64,000 nucleotides of DNA from Microbacterium sp. TNHR37B (lineage in GTDB: Bacteria > Actinomycetota > Actinomycetes > Actinomycetales > Microbacteriaceae): the NCBI RefSeq assembly GCF_001620065.1, contig NZ_LQGV01000004.1, forward strand, positions 310,001 through 374,000. Direction: 5' to 3'. The number at the start of each line of letters is the position of its first letter. Position 1 is the first letter of the stretch. The notes under the pieces are model-generated. The model made no database searches, was not told the origin of the DNA, and saw only the letters and a program-made list of their open reading frames with translations. Of the stretch, positions 58,273 through 64,000 are shown in pieces. Both the position numbers and the translations under genes were made by a program.

Positions 58273-61244
58273 AGCTGCACCGTCTCGACCTCACCGGGTT
58301 CGGCCCGTTCCGTGAGACGCAGACGGTGGACTTCGATGCGTTCGACGGCCACGGCGTCTTCCTGATCTCGGGGCGCACCGGCGCAGGGAAGTCGAGCATC
58401 CTCGACGGAGTGAGCTTCGCGCTGTACGGCTCCGTCCCCCGCTACGAGGGTGGTGAGCGGCGCCTTCGCAGCGACCACAGCTTCCTCGGCGACCCCACCG
58501 AGGTCGTGCTCGAGTTCACGCAGGGTGAGCGGCGACTGCGGGTGACGCGAGCTCCCGAGTACGAGCGGCCCGCCAAGCGCGGCGGGGGCATGACGGTGGA
58601 GCCCCAGCGGGCGGTGCTGGAGGAGTGGACGGGAGGCGGCTGGCTGGGCCTTGCCGCGAAGCCGCGTGAGGTGGCGCAGTTTCTCGACGAGATCCTCGGT
58701 CTGAACGCTCAGCAGTTCCAGCAGGTCATCCTGCTCGCCCAGAACAAGTTCTCGAGGTTCCTGCTCGCCACGGCCGCCGAGCGACAGTCGCTGCTGCGGA
58801 CGCTGTTCGGCACACGGCGGTTCGAGCGGTATGAGGAGGAGCTGGAGACGCGGCGCAAGGCCCTCCAGCGGGAGCTCGAGACGGCGGGCGAGCGCACCCG
58901 GACGCTTCTCGAGCTGGCCGAGCGGCTCGTGGGCCAGCGCGATCTCGAAGGCAGCACGTCGGGAGAGATCCCGGCGAACGATCTCGCTCGGCGTCGTGAT
59001 GCCGTGGCTGTCGCCGGAGAACGGGCACGCTACCGTGTCGAGGCCGCCGAGCGTGCTCGCGCCGAGGCCGAGGCCGCCGCGACGGCCGAGGAGCAGGCGC
59101 TGTCGGCCGCTCTCGCGCACGCCGAACGGCTGGTCGCGCTCGATGCCGCCCGTCACGAGTGGGCGCGGCTCGAGGCCGCGCGACCCGCGATCGATGCCGC
59201 GCGCGGGCGCCTCCACCGGGCGCGGGAGGCAGAAGCCGTGCGGGCTCCGCTGGACGCCGTCGCCCGCACGGAGGAGGCGTGGCGGGACGCGGTCGAAGAA
59301 GAACGCTCCGCACGTGAGGCCTGGGAGGAAGACGCCGGCGACGCCGATCCCGCGGCGACCCTCGAAGCGCTCACGGGCGACATCGCCCGCTGGACCGAGG
59401 CGCTCGCCGATGAGGAGCAGGCGGCCGTGGCCTCGGCGACGATCGAGTCCCTCGCGCTCGATATCGAAGAGGAGACTGAGCGCCTCGCGACCTTCGACGC
59501 GCAACAGGCGCAGATTCCCGCCGAGCGTGAGCGACTGGAGCGCGCGCGGGACGCCGCGCGGACCGAGGCGGCGCAGCTCCCCGCGGCGGAGGCCCAGCAG
59601 GCCGAGCTCCAGGATCGCCTCGCGGCCGCGCGGGAGGCGGCGAGTCTCGCCGGCGAGCTGGAGAACACCGAGCGTGCCTACCTCGCCGCCTCCGAGGCTG
59701 CCTCGCAGGCGGCGTCGGAGGTCACCGCCCTCCTGCAGCGTCGGGTGGCCGACCGCGCCGGTGAGCTGGCCGCGGCCCTCGTCGACGGCGAGCCGTGCGC
59801 GGTCTGCGGGTCGACGTCGCATCCGGCACCGGCCTCCGCCCCGCAGCACCCCGCGATCGACGACGACGCGGTGGCTCAGGCCGAGGAGCGTCGTGACGCC
59901 GCGCGCGAGGCCGAGCTCCAGGCGGCGAACACCGCGCGGGCCGTCCGGGAGCGCCACGCCGCGGCGACTGCCCGTTCGGGGGGCAGAGGCGTCGACGAGC
60001 TGACGGAGGAAGAGGCCGACGCCGGTGAGCAGGTCCGCGCCCGACGGGAGGCCGCCGCCGAGGTCGAGCGCCTCGACGCGCGCCGCGCGGAGCTCGATGA
60101 ACTCGCCGCCGCCGCCGCGATCGAACGAGACCGGGTCGCGACCCGACTGGGGGAGCACCGCGAGCGCCTCACGGGTCTGCGGGCCACCCTGGAAGCGCTG
60201 CAGTCGCGGGTGGCGGAGGCGCGGGGCGGCAGCGCCTCCGTCGCGGAACGCCTCGTCGAGGCCACGGCCCGCCGTGATCGGGCGCGCGCGTGCGTCCGGG
60301 CTTCGGAGCGGCGAGCGGAGGCCGAGCGCAGCCTCGCCGCGGCCGCCGCGGATCTCGCCGAGCGTCTGGATGCCTCCGAGTTCGCCGACGCCGCCGATGC
60401 CGCCGCGGCGCTGCAGGATGAGGCCGACCGGACCCGGCTCGATGACGAGATCCGTGGCCACACCGAAGCCGAGGCGGGGGTCCGCGCGCGGCTTCTCGAC
60501 CTGGAGCTGCAGACCGTCGATGTCGACGTTGCCGAGGTCGAGTCCGCTCGAGCCGCTCGCGAAGCCGCCGGCCACGCCCGTGCCGCGGCGATCGCGGCCG
60601 AGCGCGATGCCCGTTCCGACGCCGAACGGCTCGGCGAACTGCTCGCGGGGATCGACGGGGCGCGCGACGGGCTTCGCGAGCTCGAGGACCAGGCCGCCGT
60701 CGTCACGCGGCTGGCCGACACGGTCGCCGGACGGGCGCCGAACACGAAGAAGATGGACCTGGAGACCTTCGTGCTGGCCGCGGAGCTCGAGGAGATCGTC
60801 GCCGCCGCCAACCTCCACCTCGACGACATGTCCGCCGGGAGGTACACCCTCCACCACTCGGATGCGAAGGCCTCTCACGGACGGGCGTCCGGGCTCGGGA
60901 TCGACGTGCTGGACGCGCATACGGGCAAGCTCCGGTCTCCGCAGTCGCTCTCGGGCGGAGAGACCTTCCTCGCCTCTCTCGCTCTTGCCCTCGGGCTCGC
61001 CGAGGTCGTCACGAGCCGCGCAGGCGGGATCCGCCTCGACACCCTCTTCGTCGACGAGGGCTTCGGATCGCTGGACCCCGAGACCCTCGATCTCGCCATG
61101 CGCACCCTCGACGCCCTGCGGGCGGGCGGGCGCACGGTCGGCGTCATCAGCCACGTCGAGGCCATGAAGGAGCAGCTCGCCGCGCGCCTGGTGGTGGAAT
61201 CCACGACCGAGGGCCCGAGCATCATCCGCCAGGACGGGCTCTGA
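58269..61244 (+). CDS. sbcC: Exonuclease subunit SbcC (SMC-like ATPase)
   Basis: A 991-residue Rad50-type ATPase, partner of SbcD. N-terminal Walker A is SGRTGAGKSSILDG. Long Glu/Ala/Arg-rich coiled coils (about 180-500 and 540-830) flank the zinc hook CAVC in GEPCAVCGSTSHP near residue 510. The C-terminal half has the ABC signature SLSGGETFLASLALALG and Walker B LDTLFVDEGFGSLD. It is of normal length for actinobacteria. The GTG start overlaps the sbcD stop (GTGA). Confidence 0.95.
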   Translation: MKLHRLDLTGFGPFRETQTVDFDAFDGHGVFLISGRTGAGKSSILDGVSFALYGSVPRYEGGERRLRSDHSFLGDPTEVVLEFTQGERRLRVTRAPEYERPAKRGGGMTVEPQRAVLEEWTGGGWLGLAAKPREVAQFLDEILGLNAQQFQQVILLAQNKFSRFLLATAAERQSLLRTLFGTRRFERYEEELETRRKALQRELETAGERTRTLLELAERLVGQRDLEGSTSGEIPANDLARRRDAVAVAGERARYRVEAAERARAEAEAAATAEEQALSAALAHAERLVALDAARHEWARLEAARPAIDAARGRLHRAREAEAVRAPLDAVARTEEAWRDAVEEERSAREAWEEDAGDADPAATLEALTGDIARWTEALADEEQAAVASATIESLALDIEEETERLATFDAQQAQIPAERERLERARDAARTEAAQLPAAEAQQAELQDRLAAAREAASLAGELENTERAYLAASEAASQAASEVTALLQRRVADRAGELAAALVDGEPCAVCGSTSHPAPASAPQHPAIDDDAVAQAEERRDAAREAELQAANTARAVRERHAAATARSGGRGVDELTEEEADAGEQVRARREAAAEVERLDARRAELDELAAAAAIERDRVATRLGEHRERLTGLRATLEALQSRVAEARGGSASVAERLVEATARRDRARACVRASERRAEAERSLAAAAADLAERLDASEFADAADAAAALQDEADRTRLDDEIRGHTEAEAGVRARLLDLELQTVDVDVAEVESARAAREAAGHARAAAIAAERDARSDAERLGELLAGIDGARDGLRELEDQAAVVTRLADTVAGRAPNTKKMDLETFVLAAELEEIVAAANLHLDDMSAGRYTLHHSDAKASHGRASGLGIDVLDAHTGKLRSPQSLSGGETFLASLALALGLAEVVTSRAGGIRLDTLFVDEGFGSLDPETLDLAMRTLDALRAGGRTVGVISHVEAMKEQLAARLVVESTTEGPSIIRQDGL

Positions 61245-61283
61245 TCCGCGGCCGCCACCCGGGCCGCACACCCCGCGGTCCGG

Positions 61284-61943
61284 TCAGACCCAGCGGTACC
61301 CGGCGCCGCGGACGGTCTCGATGCGCTCGGCGCCGAGCTTCTGCCGCAGGTAGCCGACGTACACGTCGGCGACGTTGGACCCCGGGTCGAAGTCGTACCC
61401 CCACACGCGGCTGAGCAGCTGCTCACGGCTGAGGACCTGCCCGGCGTTGCGGACGAACTCCTCCGCGAGGGCGAATTCCCGCGACGACAGCTCGACGCGT
61501 CGTCCGTCCAGGCGTGCCTCGCGCGTGCGCACGTCGAGAGTCAGGTCGCGGTGCGAGAGCGCGGCGACGCTTCCGGTGTCGTCGTCCTTGCGCATGCGCA
61601 GCCGGATGCGGGCGAGCAGTTCGTCGAAGCGGAACGGCTTGCCGAGATAGTCGTCGGCGCCGCCCTCGAGCCCCGCGACGGTGTCGTGCAGCTCCACGCG
61701 TGCCGTGAGGATGATGACGGGCATCCGGGAGCCGCCGCCGCGCAGTTGCTCCAGCACCTGGAAGCCGTCCATGCCGGGCAGGTTGACGTCGAGGACCATG
61801 AGGTCGAACTCGTCCGACTGCGCGAGATGGAGGGCGTCGGGGCCCGTGGCGGCAACGGTCGTGGCAAAGCCCGCCGACCGCAGCCCCTTGTCGATGAACC
61901 CGGAGATGCGGGACTCGTCCTCCGCGATCAGGATCGATGCCAT
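61284..61943 (-). CDS. OmpR-family response regulator
   Basis: A 219-residue regulator. The receiver has ILIAEDESRISGFI, the phosphorylated Asp in LMVLDVNLPGMDGF and the Lys in YLGKPFRFDELL. The C-terminal winged helix has LSSREFALAEEFVRNAGQVLS in two parts and VADVYVGYLRQKLG, ending GAGYRWV. It follows its kinase by one base on the same strand, so the operon order is kinase first, regulator second. Confidence 0.93.
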   Translation of the reverse strand: MASILIAEDESRISGFIDKGLRSAGFATTVAATGPDALHLAQSDEFDLMVLDVNLPGMDGFQVLEQLRGGGSRMPVIILTARVELHDTVAGLEGGADDYLGKPFRFDELLARIRLRMRKDDDTGSVAALSHRDLTLDVRTREARLDGRRVELSSREFALAEEFVRNAGQVLSREQLLSRVWGYDFDPGSNVADVYVGYLRQKLGAERIETVRGAGYRWV

Positions 61944-61944
61944 C

Positions 61945-63444
61945 TCAGCTGCCTTCCGTCGTGGCCATCAGATCGGGAAGCGGCGGGCGCGGCGGCACGT
62001 CGCCCATCGTCGCCGCATCCAGCGGCACCGCGATCACGAACATCGCGCCGCCGCCGTCGGCGTCTTCGACCCGCACCGATCCGCCGTGGGCCCGCGCGAT
62101 CACCTGCACGATGTTCAGTCCCAGACCGCTGCCGCCGCGGTCGTCGCCGCCGCGGTGGAACCGATCGAACACCATCGCCTTGTCGGCGTCGGGCACACCG
62201 GGACCGTTGTCGCGCACCCACAGTTCCAGGGTCTCGCCGCGCACGCGGCTGCCGATCTCGATGCGTCCCCCGCCGTGGCTGACGCCGTTCTGCGCGAGCT
62301 GCAGCATGGCCTGGGTGATGCGGGCGGGGTCGAGGATCGCGACCACATCGGCGGACTCGCCGGCCGAGACCGTCGCCCCGTCGATCCCCTCCGCCTTGCG
62401 GACGATCTGCTGCAGCAACTCGGCGACGTCGACGCGGCTCGCGGCGATCGGCCGGGGGCCGTGGAGGGCTGCGGCGGCCGCCAGATCCTGCACGAGCATC
62501 GCCATCCGCTCCAGCTCGTCGATCGCGAGGTCGCGGGTCTCTCGCACGTCGTCGGGGTCGGCGGGGTCCATGACCTCGAGGTTGCCGCGGACGATCGTGA
62601 TGGGCGTCTTCAGTTCGTGGCCGACATCGCTCAGGAGCTGGCGTTGCGAGTCGAGCGCGTTGTCGAGGCGGTCGAGCATGTCGTTCATGGTGGCGGCGAG
62701 CTCGGAGACGTCATCGGTGCCCTGGACGGGAAGGCGTTCGGTGAGCGCCTGACCCGTCACGCGCTCGGCCGTCTCCCGCATCTGGCGGAGGGGGCGCAGC
62801 AGACGCCCCGAGACGAGGGAGGCGACGAGGGCGATCACGACGAGCGCGATGACCGACGCGACGACGTACGCCTGCGCCGTCCCGTTGATCTCGTCGAGCT
62901 CGGCACGGACGTCGTAGGCCATGGCGAAGATGACCTTCTGGTTCGGGTCGCCGCCGGAGATCGCGATGGGAGCGGCGAGATACCGCCACACCACGCCCTC
63001 CTCGGCGTACGTGCCGATGCGGGGGTCGTTGCCGGTGACCTGGGAAACCACGTACGGGACGAAGCCGGGCTTCGCGGTGAGGTCGATGTCCAGCCCCACC
63101 CCGGAGCGGAACCGGGCCTTGCCGTCGATGATCCCGATCGCCCCGGTGTTGTCGTCGGGGCTCATGCGCTGCACGACGGCGCGGAGCGCCTCTTCGGCGG
63201 TGGTCCAGGTCGTCGTGCCCTCGGGGCCGTCGGGCCCTCCGGCCACGATGATGCGCGCCGACTCCAGGTTGTCCTGCAGGCGGCCCTCGATCGCTTCGAG
63301 CGACACGGTGCGCTCCACGAGGTACACCGTCAGCCCGACGACGGCCATGCCGAGGAAGGCGACCGCCGTGATGACCGCGACGATACGGGTCCGCACCGAC
63401 AGCGCGGCGCGGCGCGGACGCGCGGGCGGGGCAGTCGTGGTCAC
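61945..63444 (-). CDS. Sensor histidine kinase with HAMP domain
   Basis: A 499-residue membrane kinase. Two membrane helices (about residues 18-42 and 190-212) enclose an extracellular sensor domain of about 150 residues. HAMP follows (LLRPLRQMRETAERVTG). HisKA has the phosphoacceptor in LLSDVGHELKTPITIV, and HATPase_c has AQNGVSHGGG, RDNGPGVPDADK and GGSGLGLNIVQVIA. It feeds the regulator downstream. The GTG start at 63444 lies 6 nt after AATACT, possibly leaderless. Confidence 0.92.
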   Translation of the reverse strand: MTTTAPPARPRRAALSVRTRIVAVITAVAFLGMAVVGLTVYLVERTVSLEAIEGRLQDNLESARIIVAGGPDGPEGTTTWTTAEEALRAVVQRMSPDDNTGAIGIIDGKARFRSGVGLDIDLTAKPGFVPYVVSQVTGNDPRIGTYAEEGVVWRYLAAPIAISGGDPNQKVIFAMAYDVRAELDEINGTAQAYVVASVIALVVIALVASLVSGRLLRPLRQMRETAERVTGQALTERLPVQGTDDVSELAATMNDMLDRLDNALDSQRQLLSDVGHELKTPITIVRGNLEVMDPADPDDVRETRDLAIDELERMAMLVQDLAAAAALHGPRPIAASRVDVAELLQQIVRKAEGIDGATVSAGESADVVAILDPARITQAMLQLAQNGVSHGGGRIEIGSRVRGETLELWVRDNGPGVPDADKAMVFDRFHRGGDDRGGSGLGLNIVQVIARAHGGSVRVEDADGGGAMFVIAVPLDAATMGDVPPRPPLPDLMATTEGS

Positions 63445-63534
63445 CCTCTCAGTATTCCGATCCGAGAGGGGGCGGCGCGCTCTCCTAAGAGATGTCTCAT
63501 CCCGTTCTTGCCCCGCCCATGCTGGAATCGAGAG

Positions 63535-64000
63535 GTGGATGCGCCATCGGTGACCCGCCCGCGCGATGCGGCGGGGCGAGACGACGAAGCGGAACTGGTC
63601 GCCGAGGCGCTGGACGTGCCGCGGGAGACGTTGACGCCGCTGTCGCGCGAACCGCTCGGCGACGGCACGGTCGCCGGCTTCGTCCTCGCTGAGGGGACCG
63701 TTGCCTACGTCGACTCGTCGGGCCTGCGCGTCGCCGCCGAGACGGGCCTCGTCCAGGAAGGCGTCGGACGGGTGTGGGTCCATCCCGCAGATCCGCACCT
63801 GCCGGCCTTGGCTCCGGCCGCATTCGGCGACGCCGCTTCCATTCTTCTGTCTCGCCTGGGCATCCCGGGGGCACAGATGCCGGGCCTCGTCGGCTATCGC
63901 CCCGGTCGTCGCGCCGTACTGCGGGTGACGACCGACGAGGGCGTCGTGTGGGTCAAAGTCGTCCGTCCGCGCCGGATCGAGCGCATCGTCGAGGCGCACC
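63535..64000 (+). CDS. Kinase-like/phosphotransferase-like protein, N-terminal part (cut by window edge)
   Basis: The first 155 codons of a gene reading off the window. It starts GTG 63535 (VDAPSVTRPRDAAG) and includes GDGTVAGFVLAEGTVAYVDS, then GYRPGRRAVLRVTTDEGVVWVKVVRPR. This last part resembles the N-lobe of aminoglycoside-phosphotransferase-like kinases (R-RA-LRV... VWVKV). The catalytic loop lies beyond the window. No ribosome site is visible, so the start is uncertain. Confidence 0.6.
   Translation, partial: MDAPSVTRPRDAAGRDDEAELVAEALDVPRETLTPLSREPLGDGTVAGFVLAEGTVAYVDSSGLRVAAETGLVQEGVGRVWVHPADPHLPALAPAAFGDAASILLSRLGIPGAQMPGLVGYRPGRRAVLRVTTDEGVVWVKVVRPRRIERIVEAH

Noticed and set aside
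58119..61271. A very long open frame opposite sbcC
   Set aside because: It is antisense to an unmistakable SbcC gene. Open shadow frames are expected at this GC content, and its translation shows no domain.
1..64000. Mobile elements, CRISPR arrays, tRNA or rRNA genes
   Set aside because: No transposase, integrase, spaced repeat array or tRNA/rRNA-like sequence was recognised. The tandem repeats found are short and have no spacers.

Overview
This window is ordinary chromosome of a high-GC actinobacterium. The gene set, the codon use and the promoter style point to Microbacteriaceae, most likely Microbacterium; that is an inference from gene content, since no rRNA is present. I saw no tRNA, rRNA, CRISPR array, insertion sequence, integrase or phage gene. 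Genes are dense on both strands, many overlap by 4 bases (ATGA or GTGA), and both window edges cut through genes.

Layout. 1-9.6 kb: tail of an OmpR-type response regulator with its histidine kinase, a stand-alone amylosucrase, a glyoxalase-like protein with L-serine dehydratase, an Hsp20 chaperone under an apparent double heat-shock operator, a DUF2804 protein, a TetR regulator, a DUF4287 protein, and an ABC exporter pair faced by a MarR regulator. 9.6-24 kb: a DUF2207 membrane protein, an SDR, a DUF222/HNH protein, a long intergenic region with strong hairpins, an MBL-fold enzyme, a 41-codon arsenate-reductase remnant, a PAP2 phosphatase, several small enzymes, and an FtsX-type ABC system. 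24-37 kb: lipid genes (a DUF1295 membrane enzyme and two divergent AMP-forming acyl-CoA ligases), a secreted lytic-transglycosylase-like protein, a PTS EIIBCA permease, coaBC, and a flavin reductase/methyltransferase fusion with its divergent XRE-cupin regulator. 37-47.6 kb: pgi, a two-component operon with a DUF4097 protein, a Zur-like box driving two AztD-type beta-propeller lipoproteins, a HAD phosphatase, and an MFS-deoR operon. 47.6-57 kb: rtcB behind a short leader ORF and terminator, an aldo-keto reductase, small acidic proteins, an AlkA-like glycosylase, a receiver-less winged-helix regulator behind a cysteine-ending leader peptide, a P-loop kinase-like protein, a DUF2277 protein and an MFS pump. 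57-64 kb: sbcD-sbcC, a two-component system and the start of a kinase-like gene.

The strongest regulatory observations are (i) a leaderless 31-residue ORF ending in Met-Cys-Cys-Arg-Met-Cys upstream of the winged-helix regulator, resembling actinobacterial cysteine attenuators; (ii) a 29-codon ORF plus a U-rich terminator between a clear promoter and rtcB; (iii) a perfect 19-bp Zur-like palindrome over the leaderless start of two tandem zinc-chaperone-like lipoproteins; and (iv) CIRCE and HAIR-like operators side by side before hsp20. Across the window about 20 starts lie 6-7 nt after a TANNNT or CATAAT hexamer, so leaderless transcription seems common. I used this spacing to choose several start codons.
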